Counted from the first letter of the stretch, positions 8,459-17,644 are shown. The stretch is 38,909 nt of DNA from Flavobacteriaceae bacterium (GCA_947482805.1 CANKLK010000003.1:1-38909), one strand, 5' to 3'. Notes: a model not told the origin generated them from the letters alone. Numbers and translations: made by a program.

Positions 8459-9259
8459 TTATTTCTTGGTTGCCTTTATCGAATACACTAAAGGTATTTT
8501 ATTTCCAAATGTTTTAATCCTAAACTTATTCGGTTCAAATTCTTCCATTTCATTTAAACAATTATAAGGAGAATAATCATATTCATTAAAACAGTTTATC
8601 TGCAACCCGTTACCAATCAAAGCATTTACTATTTCTGATATTGGATGATTCCAACCGATAGTTTGATTACTTATGCAAGCTTCTTTATTGGCATAGGTTC
8701 CCAATTCTTCTTCGATAATTGGCTCAATATTAAAGTAGCTATAAAAAACCTCTTTAAAATCGTTGTCATACATCCAAACTACAGGATGAAAATCCGCAAT
8801 GATGAAAGTGCCGTTAGGCTTTAAAAAATGGGTGATAACCTGGGCCCATTTATCTAAATCGGGTAACCAACCAATGGTTCCATAACTGGTAAACACTATA
8901 TCAAACTGTTCGTCTAAATGCGTTGGAGTATCATATACATCACAACAAATAAATACAGCATCCAAACCTAATTTTGTATTAAACGCTTTGGCTTTTTCTA
9001 TTGCTTTATCCGAAAAATCAACACCTACCACTTTTGCACCCATTCTCGACAGCGAAAGCGAGTCTTGACCAAAATGACATTGCAAATGCAGTATTTTTTT
9101 ATTAGATAGATTGGCTAAAAGGGCTAACTCAATTTGGTTCAAAGTCGATTTACCTGCCAAAAATGATTTCATATCATAAAAATCTGAATCAATGTGAATG
9201 TCAGTTTTATTGTTCCAAGTTTGTTTGTTTATTTTGATATAATCTGGCAAATTTTCCAT
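8459..9259 (-). CDS. Class I SAM-dependent methyltransferase, substrate unknown
   Basis: 266 residues, cytosolic. The Rossmann-type SAM site is clear: KILHLQCHFGQDSLSLSRMG (about 74-93, motif I), then VVGVDFSDKAIEKAK with the acidic end of strand 2, CCDVYD, and FDIVFTSYGTIGWLPDL (motif IV). The C-terminal part (FHPVVWMYDNDF onward) resembles the small-molecule methyltransferases often annotated only as class I. Nothing around it names a substrate. It is single, between the repeat spacer and the divergent prolyl isomerase gene. Confidence 0.88.
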   Translation of the reverse strand: MENLPDYIKINKQTWNNKTDIHIDSDFYDMKSFLAGKSTLNQIELALLANLSNKKILHLQCHFGQDSLSLSRMGAKVVGVDFSDKAIEKAKAFNTKLGLDAVFICCDVYDTPTHLDEQFDIVFTSYGTIGWLPDLDKWAQVITHFLKPNGTFIIADFHPVVWMYDNDFKEVFYSYFNIEPIIEEELGTYANKEACISNQTIGWNHPISEIVNALIGNGLQINCFNEYDYSPYNCLNEMEEFEPNKFRIKTFGNKIPLVYSIKATKK

Positions 9260-9304
9260 TTACAAAAATTAATGTAGTTCTCAAATGTACTATTTTGTAA
9301 GTAG

Positions 9305-9332
9305 TTTGTAATAGATTTTATTTGTAAATTTG
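9305..9332 (+). promoter_or_regulatory. Promoter of the dual prolyl isomerase gene
   Basis: TTTG at 9305-9308, 16 bases, then TAAATTTG at 9325-9332. The spacing is slightly short. The predicted start near 9338 leaves a leader of about 14 bases. Confidence 0.5.
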
Positions 9333-9351
9333 CGCCACAAAAAAACAAAAG

Positions 9352-10284
9352 ATGGAAAACGGAATATTTGCAAAGTTCAATACGAACAAAGGTTCAATTT
9401 TAGTAAAACTAACACACGATTTAACACCAGGAACAGTCGGCAATTTTGTCGGATTGGCAGAAGGACATTTAGAAAATTCATCAAAACCTATGGGAAAACC
9501 TTATTATGATGGATTAAAATTCCACCGAGTAATTCCTGATTTTATGATTCAAGGTGGTTGTCCACAAGGCATTGGTACTGGTGGTCCTGGGTATAACTTT
9601 GATGATGAGTTTCATCAAGATTTACGTCACGATACACCAGGTGTATTATCAATGGCTAATTCAGGTCCTGGAAGCAATGGTTCACAATTTTTTATTACGC
9701 ATGTAGCTACTCCATGGTTAGATGATAAGCACACCGTTTTTGGAAACGTTATAGAAGGGCAAGATGTTGTTGATGCAATTGCTCAGGGTGATTTAATTGA
9801 CAGTATAGAAATTGTCAGAGCAGGTGATGATGCTAAAAAATGGAATGCTATTGAAGCTTTCAGAACATTTGAAGGTTCAAGAGCTAAAAGAATTGAAGAA
9901 GCTAAAAAACAAGCTGAAGAGGCTATGGAAAAACTAGCTGCTGGTTTTGAAAAAACAGAAAGTGGTTTACGTTATAAATTCATTCAAAAAGGAAACGGAA
10001 AGCAAGCGGAATCTGGTAAAACTGTTTCTGTTCATTATACTGGTCAATTAGAAAATGGAAAAACTTTTGATTCTTCTTATCCAAGAAAAAAACCAATCGA
10101 GTTTCCTTTAGGAAAAGGACATGTGATAGAAGGCTGGGACGAAGGTATTGCATTATTGAAAGTTGGTGACAAAGCACGTTTTGTTATTCCATCTTATCTA
10201 GGATATGGTTCAAGCGGAGCAGGCGGTGTAATTCCACCGGATGCTACTTTAATTTTTGATGTTGAGTTGATGGACGTGAAATAA
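9352..10284 (+). CDS. Dual-family peptidyl-prolyl isomerase (cyclophilin-FKBP fusion)
   Basis: 310 residues joining two unrelated proline isomerase folds. Residues about 1-155 are a cyclophilin: [13 protein letters not shown], then [20 protein letters not shown] with the Gln-Phe-Phe of the active site, and [12 protein letters not shown]. Residues about 165-205 are a charged, Ala/Lys/Glu-rich helix. Residues about 220-310 are an FKBP domain: [29 protein letters not shown] and [21 protein letters not shown]. There is no signal peptide, so it probably acts in the cytosol as a folding helper. Such cyclophilin-first fusions are known as dual-family immunophilins and have been described in Flavobacterium. 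Confidence 0.95.
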   Translation: MENGIFAKFNTNKGSILVKLTHDLTPGTVGNFVGLAEGHLENSSKPMGKPYYDGLKFHRVIPDFMIQGGCPQGIGTGGPGYNFDDEFHQDLRHDTPGVLSMANSGPGSNGSQFFITHVATPWLDDKHTVFGNVIEGQDVVDAIAQGDLIDSIEIVRAGDDAKKWNAIEAFRTFEGSRAKRIEEAKKQAEEAMEKLAAGFEKTESGLRYKFIQKGNGKQAESGKTVSVHYTGQLENGKTFDSSYPRKKPIEFPLGKGHVIEGWDEGIALLKVGDKARFVIPSYLGYGSSGAGGVIPPDATLIFDVELMDVK

Positions 10285-10293
10285 GTAGAGAAC

Positions 10294-10346
10294 CAATTTT
10301 GAGAATCAAAATTGTGTGAATCACTTATTCTGAACTTGTTTCAGAA
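10294..10346. repeat. Two small hairpins after the prolyl isomerase gene
   Basis: CAATTTTGA-gaa-TCAAAATTG (10294-10314) has a 9-base perfect stem, and TTCTGAA-cttgt-TTCAGAA (10328-10346) a 7-base stem. The second resembles short repeats common in flavobacterial spacers. Neither has a U-run. Confidence 0.45.
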
Positions 10347-10376
10347 TCTAAAACCGATTAATATTTGATTAATCTT

Positions 10377-10410
10377 AAATTCCCAATCGGTTAAGGTTGG
10401 GAATTTTATT
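10377..10410 (+). terminator. Terminator of the dual prolyl isomerase gene
   Basis: AAATTCCCAA and TTGGGAATTT form a perfect 10-base stem around a 10-base loop, followed by a T-rich stretch. It lies about 95 bases past the stop. Confidence 0.65.
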
Positions 10411-10440
10411 TATTTTTACTTGAATCAAAAAGCAAAATTC

Positions 10441-10773
10441 ATGAAATATAAAATAATAACTCTTATTGGATTAGTCGTAATTATCAATTCTTGCGCCTCT
10501 AAATCAAGTATTCCAACTACCGAAGTAAAAAAAGAAGAACTCAAAGCAACAGTTTCAATTCCATTAGCTACAGTTGAAAAAACTGTGATGACCGCTGAAC
10601 TAGCTGAAGGAATGTCACTTTATGAATATAATTGTGCCAAATGTCATAATCTTTATTCTCCAAAAGATTTTAATGCAGAAGAATGGAAGCCAATAGTAGC
10701 AAGAATGCAAAAGGAAGCGCAATTAACAGATTTAGATGGGCAAAAAATTTATAATTACCTTACTATGAAATAA
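10441..10773 (+). CDS. Small monohaem cytochrome c-type lipoprotein
   Basis: 110 residues from the ATG at 10441; an upstream in-frame TTG at 10420 would put extra residues before the signal and is unlikely. The N-terminus is a lipoprotein signal (MKYKIITLIGLVVIINSC, lipid Cys at residue 18). A single haem-binding CAKCH lies in LYEYNCAKCHNLYSPKDF, and candidate Met ligands are in ARMQKEAQ and at the C-terminal end. This suggests a membrane-anchored periplasmic electron carrier. The partner oxidase or reductase is not in the window. The haem motif is certain; the redox role is inferred. Confidence 0.83.
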   Translation: MKYKIITLIGLVVIINSCASKSSIPTTEVKKEELKATVSIPLATVEKTVMTAELAEGMSLYEYNCAKCHNLYSPKDFNAEEWKPIVARMQKEAQLTDLDGQKIYNYLTMK

Positions 10774-10801
10774 TAAAAAAAACACTTTGATAATCGCATA
10801 A

Positions 10802-10838
10802 AAAAAGGCCAAAACTATTGTAGAGTTTTGGCCTTTTT
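10802..10838. terminator. Two-way terminator between the cytochrome and DUF3276 genes
   Basis: A perfect 15-base stem (left arm AAAAAGGCCAAAACT) with a 7-base loop, ending in T on one strand and starting in A on the other, between convergent genes. Confidence 0.9.
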
Positions 10839-10854
10839 ACTTTCGACTTATTCA

Positions 10855-11238
10855 TTAAATATCGTCAAAATCAATATCAGTGAAACTTTTTTCCGAAGTT
10901 GGTTTTTGCTCTGAAGTTTCAGTTTCTTGGTTATATTCTCTTTTGAAATCTTTTTGATGTCTTTCAGAGATTACTTCTTCGCCTTTATGGTTTAAAACAT
11001 AAGCGGTCATTTCTTCTAAAATTTCAGAGAAAGCAGCGAAGTCTTCTTTGTATAAATAAATTTTGTGTTTTTTGAAGTGAAAAGAACCATCTTCTTCGGT
11101 GAACTTTTTGCTTTCGGTAATGGTAATGTAGTAATCATCTGCTTTTGTAGCTCTCACATCGAAGAAATAAGTTCTTCTTCCGGCTCTTAAAACTTTAGAA
11201 AAAATCTCATCTTTTTCTAACATATCATTTTCTCTCAT
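10855..11238 (-). CDS. DUF3276 family protein (Pur-alpha-like nucleic-acid binding)
   Basis: 127 residues. The core (DEIFSKVLRAGRRTYFFDVRATKADDYYITITESKKF) matches the DUF3276 family of Bacteroidota, whose fold is like the PUR repeat of eukaryotic Pur-alpha, a single-stranded DNA/RNA binder. Residues about 95-127 are an acidic, Glu/Lys-rich and probably disordered tail. It is cytosolic. A second possible ATG lies five codons in (MLEKDE). Its natural target is not known. It is downstream of the ABC exporter gene on the same strand but ends at its own terminator. Confidence 0.85.
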   Translation of the reverse strand: MRENDMLEKDEIFSKVLRAGRRTYFFDVRATKADDYYITITESKKFTEEDGSFHFKKHKIYLYKEDFAAFSEILEEMTAYVLNHKGEEVISERHQKDFKREYNQETETSEQKPTSEKSFTDIDFDDI

Positions 11239-11308
11239 ATTCTTTCAATCAATTAATAGTGTTTCTATACAGTTCAAAAATGGTAAAATTTTTGTTACTA
11301 AACAACAT

Positions 11309-13096
11309 TTAATTTAATTCTTTTTCCGAAAGTTGTTTCAAATATAATTTGGCATAATATCCTGTTTGGTTTACTAATTGATTATGAGTGCCTTCTTGAA
11401 TAATTTTACCTTCGTCTATAATTATGATTTTATCTGCATTTTTTGCTGAAGAAACTCTATGACTCACGATAATAGTGGTTTTATCTTTAGTGATTTCAAG
11501 AAGATTATTTAATATTTTCTCTTCAGTTTCTGTATCAACAGCCGAAAGACAATCATCAAATAATACTATTTCAGGTTTTTTTATAATGGCACGAGCTATA
11601 GAAACCCGTTGCTTTTGACCACCTGAAAGTGTGATGCCTCTTTCTCCTAAAATTGTTTCATATTGCTTTTTGAAATGAATAATATTATTGTGAACTACGG
11701 CTTTTTTGGCAGCATCAATAACCTCTTCATCAGTAGCATTTTCTTTTCCAAATTTGATGTTGTTTTTTATAGTATCTGAGAAAAGAAAAGCATCTTGTGG
11801 AACTATGCCAATACTTTTTCTCAATTCGTATAAATTCACTTCGTCAATCTGTTTACCATCTATAGTAATTGTTCCCTCTTTGATATCATACATTCGGGTA
11901 ATTAAAGATAAAATGCTCGATTTTCCTGAACCTGTTTTGCCTAAAATTGCTAAGGTTTCACCTTTTTTTACCGTGAATGAAATGCCTTTTAATGCTGTAA
12001 TTTCAGTGTCTTCATAAGTAAAATAGACATTTCGGAATTCGATATTACCATGGATAGTTGTTATTTGCTTATCATTTTCTCTCCGTAGGCTCGAGTCAGT
12101 TGTTTTGTTTTTGATATTGGGTTCAATTTTAAGGAATTCATTAATTCTTTTTTGCGAAGCTTCTGCTTCCTGAACCAATGAAGAAACCCAGCCAATTGAG
12201 GTGACAGGCCATGTTAACATATTAACATATAGAATAAATTCGGCTATGGTTCCAATGCTTTTTATGGTTCCGTTAATGTACATCATTCCACCAAAGTAAA
12301 TTACTAATAAGTTGCTTATACCAATCAAAGCAATCATTAACGGACCAAATAGCGATTGCACTCCTGCCAAACTCAAGCTTTTGGTTTTACTTTCATTGGC
12401 TATATCGTCCAAATTGTTTTTATATTGTTTTTCCAAAGCATAGGCTTTTACTACACGAATTCCGGAAAATATTTCTTGAGTAAAACTGAAAACCGTTGAT
12501 AAATATTGTTGAAAAATAGTGCTGCGCTTATTTATTTCTTGACTCAATTTAAAAATGATAAAAGCAAGAATTGGCAGCGGTAATATGGTATAGAATGTCA
12601 GCCTTGGCGATACATTATACATATATATGATAACAACCGTAAAACTGATAAAGGTATTTATAGAGTACATTAAAGCTGGTCCAACATATTGTCTGACTTT
12701 AGCAACGTCTTCGCTAATTCGATTCATTAAATCACCAGTTCGGTTGCGTTTGTAAAAATTTTGGTCTAAAACTTCATAGTGTTTGAAGACCTCGTTTTTT
12801 AAATCAAACTCTACATGACGTGACATTACAATTAATGTTTGGCGCATCAGGAATCGCAAGACACCGGCAATCAATGTAGTAACTAATATCCATACAATAT
12901 TATGAATTAATTCAGCTTTAACTGCCTGACTGCTTAGACCATTTTTGTGAAAATCTTCAATAACCATAAACGATTTACTAATCAGTTTCGGAGTATATAA
13001 AGAAAAAATTTGAGAGGCAATTGTTATGATAATTCCGAATAAAAAATGGAATTTATATTTGACAAAATATTTATTTAAATGCTGAAGTTCTTTCAT
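11309..13096 (-). CDS. ABC transporter, fused permease and ATPase (MsbA/multidrug exporter type)
   Basis: 595 residues, a half-transporter with six membrane helices in about 1-320 and an ATPase domain in about 350-595. The ATPase shows Walker A GKTGSGKSS, the signature LSGGQKQR, Walker B ending VLFDDCLSAVD, and the switch His in SHRVSS. The residue after the Walker B Asp, normally the catalytic Glu, is Asp515 here. That is typical of degenerate sites in heterodimeric exporters, yet no partner half-transporter is next to it. The substrate could be lipid, drug or peptide; sequence alone does not decide. Confidence 0.93.
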   Translation of the reverse strand: MKELQHLNKYFVKYKFHFLFGIIITIASQIFSLYTPKLISKSFMVIEDFHKNGLSSQAVKAELIHNIVWILVTTLIAGVLRFLMRQTLIVMSRHVEFDLKNEVFKHYEVLDQNFYKRNRTGDLMNRISEDVAKVRQYVGPALMYSINTFISFTVVIIYMYNVSPRLTFYTILPLPILAFIIFKLSQEINKRSTIFQQYLSTVFSFTQEIFSGIRVVKAYALEKQYKNNLDDIANESKTKSLSLAGVQSLFGPLMIALIGISNLLVIYFGGMMYINGTIKSIGTIAEFILYVNMLTWPVTSIGWVSSLVQEAEASQKRINEFLKIEPNIKNKTTDSSLRRENDKQITTIHGNIEFRNVYFTYEDTEITALKGISFTVKKGETLAILGKTGSGKSSILSLITRMYDIKEGTITIDGKQIDEVNLYELRKSIGIVPQDAFLFSDTIKNNIKFGKENATDEEVIDAAKKAVVHNNIIHFKKQYETILGERGITLSGGQKQRVSIARAIIKKPEIVLFDDCLSAVDTETEEKILNNLLEITKDKTTIIVSHRVSSAKNADKIIIIDEGKIIQEGTHNQLVNQTGYYAKLYLKQLSEKELN

Positions 13097-13218
13097 TGAA
13101 AATCGACAAAATTAGATTTTATATATAGATTATTGTTAAATTTTTTAAAATAATTAAATTATTAAATTCTTGATTTAAATCGATTTTATTAACAAATTGA
13201 CAACTATTACGGATTAAA

Positions 13219-13249
13219 TTGAATTTTATTGAATAAAGTCTTAATTTTG
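13219..13249 (+). promoter_or_regulatory. Promoter of the leucine-type dehydrogenase gene
   Basis: TTG at 13219-13221, 20 bases, then TAATTTTG at 13242-13249. It fits the Bacteroidota promoter well. The predicted leader is about 35-40 bases. Confidence 0.6.
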
Positions 13250-13291
13250 CCTGGGCTTTTTAAAAAAAGTCTTGATTTATAAATTTACAAA

Positions 13292-14398
13292 ATGACTTCA
13301 GAAATCACTTCACCCTCAGAGCTAAAAAAAATGGACCCTGTTTTTGGACAGTTATCATTTGATAATCACGAACAAATTGTTTTTTGTAACGACAAAGATA
13401 CAGGATTAAAAGCAATTATTGGAATCCATAATACGGTAATGGGACCAGCTCTTGGCGGAACTAGAATGTGGAATTATGCGAACGAATGGGAAGCTCTGAA
13501 CGATGTTTTACGTCTATCACGCGGGATGACTTATAAGTCTGCCATAACAGGTCTAAATCTGGGTGGCGGAAAAGCCGTTATCATTGGCGATACTAAAATA
13601 GATAAAACACCCGAAATGATAACTCGTTTTGGTCAGTTTGTAAATTCGCTAAGCGGAAAATACATCACTGCAGAAGATGTTGGAACTACAACTGAAGATA
13701 TGGATAGAATTCACGAAGTGACTAACTTTGTTACAGGAATTTCTAAAGAAAATGGAGGTTCCGGGAATCCTTCACCGGTAACCGCTTATGGCGTTTATAT
13801 GGGAATGAAAGCGGCTGCAAAATATAAGTTTGGGTCAGACAATTTAGCTGGAAAAAAAGTTTTAGTGCAAGGAACCGGTCATGTTGGTGAAACGTTAATA
13901 AGTTATTTGACAAAAGATGGTGCTATTGTTTTTGTATCGGATATCCACCAGCACAAAATGGAAAATATGGTTGCTAAATATGGAGCTCATATTTTCACAG
14001 GACCTGATTTGTATAGCGCTGATGTTGACATTTATTCGCCTTGTGCTTTAGGAGCAACTATTAACGATGATACAGTTTATAAAATTAAAGCCAAAGTAAT
14101 TGCAGGAGCAGCGAATAATCAATTAGCAGTAGAAGACATTCACGGACCAATATTAAGAGAAAGGGGTATTGCTTATGCGCCTGATTTCTTGATAAATGCT
14201 GGTGGAATCATAAATGTTTATGGCGAATTGGTTAAGTATGCTGAAGGTGAAGCTATGAGAAAAACAGAGAATATTTATAATACAACGCTTGAGATTTTCA
14301 GTTTTGCTGATATAAATAATTTGACTACACAACAAGCTGCAATGCAAATTGCCCAAAACATAATTGATCAAAGAAAAAAAGAGAACGCTTCTAAATAA
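13292..14398 (+). CDS. Glu/Leu/Phe/Val dehydrogenase, probably leucine dehydrogenase
   Basis: Reversibly deaminates a branched-chain amino acid to its 2-oxo acid with NAD. 368 residues, the length of leucine dehydrogenases rather than glutamate dehydrogenase (about 450). GPALGGTRMW (51-60) and GLNLGGGKAVI (87-97) are substrate-site signatures; Lys82 and Lys94 are the expected conserved lysines. VLVQGTGHVGET is the nucleotide-binding turn. Substrate within the family is inferred from length and motif. It could feed branched-chain keto acids into iso-fatty-acid synthesis, which flavobacteria use heavily. It has its own promoter. Confidence 0.9.
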   Translation: MTSEITSPSELKKMDPVFGQLSFDNHEQIVFCNDKDTGLKAIIGIHNTVMGPALGGTRMWNYANEWEALNDVLRLSRGMTYKSAITGLNLGGGKAVIIGDTKIDKTPEMITRFGQFVNSLSGKYITAEDVGTTTEDMDRIHEVTNFVTGISKENGGSGNPSPVTAYGVYMGMKAAAKYKFGSDNLAGKKVLVQGTGHVGETLISYLTKDGAIVFVSDIHQHKMENMVAKYGAHIFTGPDLYSADVDIYSPCALGATINDDTVYKIKAKVIAGAANNQLAVEDIHGPILRERGIAYAPDFLINAGGIINVYGELVKYAEGEAMRKTENIYNTTLEIFSFADINNLTTQQAAMQIAQNIIDQRKKENASK

Positions 14399-14444
14399 AG
14401 CCTATTACTTCGAAATTTCGCTGCGCTCGTGTCAAAATATTTCA

Positions 14445-14479
14445 TATTTTTGCAAAGCGAAAGAGTTTTTTTCGCTTTG
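14445..14479 (+). promoter_or_regulatory. nusB -7 element followed at once by a perfect hairpin
   Basis: TATTTTTG at 14445-14452 matches the -7 consensus. The next base starts CAAAGCGAAA (14453-14462), which pairs with TTTCGCTTTG (14470-14479) around 7 bases, followed by TTAATTTTTAA. It may be a stem at the 5' end of the nusB transcript, or the terminator of the dehydrogenase gene. Confidence 0.5.
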
Positions 14480-14502
14480 TTAATTTTTAAAAGTTCTTAT
14501 AG

Positions 14503-15441
14503 TTGTTAAACAGAAGACATATCCGAGTTAAAGTAATGCAATCTATTTATGCATTGCATCAAAAAAGTTCTGATGATATTGAAAAAGAAGAAAAGTTTTT
14601 GCTTCACAGTATTGATAGTATTCAGGATTTGTATCTAATCATGTTGTCTTCACTGATTGAAATCAGAAAAAAAGAAATTATCTTTCTTGAAGCTTCAAGT
14701 AAAAAACATTTAGCAACACCGGAAGAAAAAAATCCCAATAGAAAATTTGTCAACAATCCGGTTCTTCAATTATTGGAAGAAAATAGTTCGTTGAGTATTG
14801 CTTTAGAAAAAAGAAAAATCAACAATTGGTCGATGAATGATGATTATATTTTGATTTTACTAAACGAAATCAAGCAAAGTTCGTTGTACGGAAATTACAT
14901 GAGCATCAAGAAAAGTTCTTTTGAAGAAGATAAAGAATTTGTATTGGCGATGTTTACTGAACTAATTGCTCCAAATGAAAAGTTATACGAATACCTAGAA
15001 GATAATAAATTAACTTGGGTTGATGATATTCCGTTAGTGAATACACAAATTCAAAAACAATTGAAGCAAATTTCAGAAGCATCTGAATTTAGAGTAACCA
15101 AATTATACAAAGACCAAGAAGATCAGGAATTTGTGAGTTTACTATTCAGAAAAACGGTTCTTAACGAAGTAGAACTAGCCAAAGAATACATAGACAAAAC
15201 ACCAAACTGGGATGCGGATAGAATTGCAGAAATTGATACCATCATTTTGAAAATGGCTATCTGCGAGTTTTTGAAATTTCCGTCAATCCCGGTCAAAGTA
15301 ACTATCAACGAATATTTGGAATTAGCCAAAGAATATTCAACGCCAAAAAGTAGTATTTTTATCAATGGAATTTTAGACAATTTGGTCAAAGAATTTCAAA
15401 ACGAAAATAAAATTCAAAAAACAGGAAGAGGTTTAATGTAA
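14503..15441 (+). CDS. nusB: Transcription antitermination factor NusB (long Bacteroidota form)
   Basis: NusB with S10 (NusE) binds boxA RNA and keeps RNA polymerase going through rRNA operons. 312 residues, about twice the E. coli length but usual for Bacteroidota. The Arg-rich start LNRRHIRVKVMQSIYAL is the conserved RNA-binding N-terminus. A long insert follows, and the helical C-terminal core is at about 240-305 (DADRIAEIDTIILKMAICEF, then TINEYLELAKEYS). I kept the TTG start at 14503 because the RRHIR motif precedes the first ATG (14536). Its stop overlaps the next start by one base. Confidence 0.93.
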   Translation: MLNRRHIRVKVMQSIYALHQKSSDDIEKEEKFLLHSIDSIQDLYLIMLSSLIEIRKKEIIFLEASSKKHLATPEEKNPNRKFVNNPVLQLLEENSSLSIALEKRKINNWSMNDDYILILLNEIKQSSLYGNYMSIKKSSFEEDKEFVLAMFTELIAPNEKLYEYLEDNKLTWVDDIPLVNTQIQKQLKQISEASEFRVTKLYKDQEDQEFVSLLFRKTVLNEVELAKEYIDKTPNWDADRIAEIDTIILKMAICEFLKFPSIPVKVTINEYLELAKEYSTPKSSIFINGILDNLVKEFQNENKIQKTGRGLM

Positions 15442-15956
15442 TGCTTAAAATCATGATTAAGAAATTCAGTTTATTAGTTGCAGTTTGTTTATCGGTTATG
15501 ACAAACGGCTGTAAAAAAGCAAATGATTCCGAGAATAATTCTGCTACTGATACTATTTCAGTTAGTCAACCCTCGGCTACAGTTAATGATTCTAACGCGC
15601 CAACAGTAAATGCAGCACCAGTTGACGGAAAATATCCAACAATCACTTTTGAACATGAAGAGCATGATTTCGGAACCATTCAGCAAGGTGACAAAGTAGT
15701 TTATGACTTCAAATTTAAAAATACAGGAGAAGCCGATTTGACGATTACTTCTGCCAGAGGTTCTTGTGGTTGTACCGTACCAGAATATCCTAAAACACCA
15801 ATCAAAGTTGGCAAAACAGGAAACATAAAAGTGTCTTTTGATTCAACAGGAAAGCAAGGTGAAACATCAAAAACAGTAACGTTATTGTGCAACACAAAAG
15901 AAGGAAACAAAATATTAACAATTAAAGCTAACATCGAAGTGCCTAAAAAGGGCTAA
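15441..15956 (+). CDS. DUF1573 domain lipoprotein
   Basis: 171 residues. A hydrophobic N-terminus ends in VMTNGCKK, a somewhat atypical lipobox, so a lipid anchor is likely. Residues about 65-165 are the DUF1573 immunoglobulin-like domain: EHDFGTIQQGDKVVYDFKF, FKNTGEADLTI, then the SCGCTVPEYP signature. The start overlaps the nusB stop (TAATG); a second ATG at 15453 is also possible. The order nusB, DUF1573, yajC is common in Bacteroidota and suggests a cell-envelope role, but none is established. Confidence 0.88.
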   Translation: MLKIMIKKFSLLVAVCLSVMTNGCKKANDSENNSATDTISVSQPSATVNDSNAPTVNAAPVDGKYPTITFEHEEHDFGTIQQGDKVVYDFKFKNTGEADLTITSARGSCGCTVPEYPKTPIKVGKTGNIKVSFDSTGKQGETSKTVTLLCNTKEGNKILTIKANIEVPKKG

Positions 15957-15969
15957 ACAATCAATTATT

Positions 15970-16245
15970 ATGGAACAAATACAACAGTTTTTACCGTTTA
16001 TACTAATGTTTGTGGTTATCTATTTCTTTATGATTAGACCACAGCAAAAGAAAATTAAACAAGAAAAAGAATTTGAATCAGGTTTAAAAGTAGGTGATAA
16101 AATCATCACCAAAAGTGGTTTCCACGGAAAAATTGCGGAGTTGACAGATTCTTCAGCAGTTATCGAAACTATGTCAGGAAAGCTTAAAATTGAGCGTTCT
16201 GCAATTTCTTTAGAATTGACCGCAGCGCTAAATAAAAAAGCATAA
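15970..16245 (+). CDS. yajC: Preprotein translocase accessory subunit YajC
   Basis: 91 residues with one membrane helix (about 6-23), then the hallmark MIRPQQKKIKQEKEF and a small soluble domain (GDKIITKSGFHGKIAEL). YajC associates with SecDF and SecYEG at the inner membrane. It is the last gene of the nusB-DUF1573-yajC operon, 13 bases behind the DUF1573 stop. Secure. Confidence 0.96.
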   Translation: MEQIQQFLPFILMFVVIYFFMIRPQQKKIKQEKEFESGLKVGDKIITKSGFHGKIAELTDSSAVIETMSGKLKIERSAISLELTAALNKKA

Positions 16246-16265
16246 GCTTTTTTATTTATAAATTC

Positions 16266-16318
16266 AAAAAAGTAAATCCCAAATTCCAATTAATGGAGTT
16301 TGGGATTATTTACTTTTT
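16266..16318. terminator. Two-way terminator between yajC and pepT
   Basis: AAAAAGTAAAT and CCCAAA on the left pair with TTTGGG and ATTTACTTTTT on the right, with a 2-base bulge and an inner AT-rich loop, between convergent genes. Confidence 0.75.
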
Positions 16319-16320
16319 AA

Positions 16321-17598
16321 TTATTTTTTCTTTTTCCTCTTTTCTGTCTTTATTGAAAAATCAGTTGTAGCAGTGAGTTCAGCTATTTTGATGATAACAT
16401 CAATTGCTTTTTGCATGCTTTCTACCGGAACATATTCATATTTTCCATGGAAGTTATGTCCTCCAGCAAAGATATTCGGACACGGCAAACCCATATACGA
16501 TAATCGGCAACCATCAGTTCCACCACGAATAGGTTTTATTAGTGGTTTGATGTCTAACGATTTCATTGCTTTTTCTGCCAAATCAACAATAAACATTACT
16601 GGCTCAACCTTCTCTTTCATGTTGTAATACTGGTCTTTGATGGAAGTTATTACAATCTCTTCGCCAAATTGTTTTGCGAATTTTTTGTTGAATTTCTTCG
16701 TAATATCATGAACTAACTCTTTACGTTTTTTGAATTTTTTCATGTCGTGGTCTCGAATGATTAAATCCAATTTGGTTTCTTCAATGCTTCCTGATAATCC
16801 TGTTACGTGGAAAAAGCCTTCATAACCTTTAGTCTCTTGTGGTGTTTCGCCTTTTGGTAATTCATTGATAAAATCATTCGCTATAAGCATGGAGTTTATC
16901 ATTTTTCCTTTTGCATACCCAGGGTGAACACTTTTTCCTTTGAAGGTAATTTTGACACCAGCCGCATTAAAGTTCTCATATTCTAATTCGCCAATCTGGC
17001 TACCATCCATAGTGTAAGCCCAATCGGCGCCAAATTTCTCTACATCAAATAAATCGGCACCACGACCAATTTCCTCATCGGGCGTGAAACCTACACGAAT
17101 TTTTCCGTGTTTGATATGCGGATTGTTGATTAGATATTCCATGGCAGTAACTATCTCGGTAATTCCTGCTTTGTCATCGGCGCCAAGGAGCGTTAAGCCA
17201 TTGGTTGTAATTAACGTTTGCCCTTTGTATAGCAATAAATCTTTAAAATAATTAGGGGATAAAATGATGTTCTGTTCCTTGTTTAAAACAATATCGCCGC
17301 CATCATAATTAGGAATTATTTGTGGTTTTACATCTTTACCTGTAAAATCCGGAGTGGTATCAAAGTGGGAAATGAACCCAATTGTCGGCACTTCATGGTC
17401 AACATTTGATGGCAAAGTTGCCATGATATATCCATGTTTGTCTATCGTGACTTCTTTGAGACCTATGGTTTTTAATTCTTCTACCAGTTTGTTGGCTAGG
17501 TCAAATTGTTTTTTGGTACTTGGAGTTGTTTCAGAATTTGGATCTGACTCGGTATCAATAGTTACATAGCTTATAAAACGGTCAATAATATGTTGCAT
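16321..17598 (-). CDS. pepT: Peptidase T (tripeptide aminopeptidase)
   Basis: Removes the N-terminal residue from tripeptides; a cytosolic M20 two-zinc enzyme. 425 residues, slightly over the usual 410 because of a Lys-rich tail. Metal and catalytic residues are in place: the His and Asp of [11 protein letters not shown], Asp of LLGADDKAG, the Glu pair of [11 protein letters not shown], Asp of [10 protein letters not shown], and the late His in [15 protein letters not shown]. It has its own good promoter 17 bases upstream and shares its divergent control region with the class V enzyme gene. Confidence 0.96.
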   Translation of the reverse strand: MQHIIDRFISYVTIDTESDPNSETTPSTKKQFDLANKLVEELKTIGLKEVTIDKHGYIMATLPSNVDHEVPTIGFISHFDTTPDFTGKDVKPQIIPNYDGGDIVLNKEQNIILSPNYFKDLLLYKGQTLITTNGLTLLGADDKAGITEIVTAMEYLINNPHIKHGKIRVGFTPDEEIGRGADLFDVEKFGADWAYTMDGSQIGELEYENFNAAGVKITFKGKSVHPGYAKGKMINSMLIANDFINELPKGETPQETKGYEGFFHVTGLSGSIEETKLDLIIRDHDMKKFKKRKELVHDITKKFNKKFAKQFGEEIVITSIKDQYYNMKEKVEPVMFIVDLAEKAMKSLDIKPLIKPIRGGTDGCRLSYMGLPCPNIFAGGHNFHGKYEYVPVESMQKAIDVIIKIAELTATTDFSIKTEKRKKKK

Positions 17599-17614
17599 TT
17601 GATTATAATTTTAG

Positions 17615-17644
17615 CAAATATAAATGTAATTGGTCGAGTTGCAA
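17615..17644 (-). promoter_or_regulatory. Promoter of pepT
   Basis: On the minus strand, TTG at 17644-17642, exactly 19 bases, then TATATTTG at 17622-17615. The predicted leader is about 10 bases. Confidence 0.68.

Noticed and set aside
11706..12017. Open frame of 103 codons opposite the ABC ATPase
   Set aside because: Shadow of a strongly conserved coding region.
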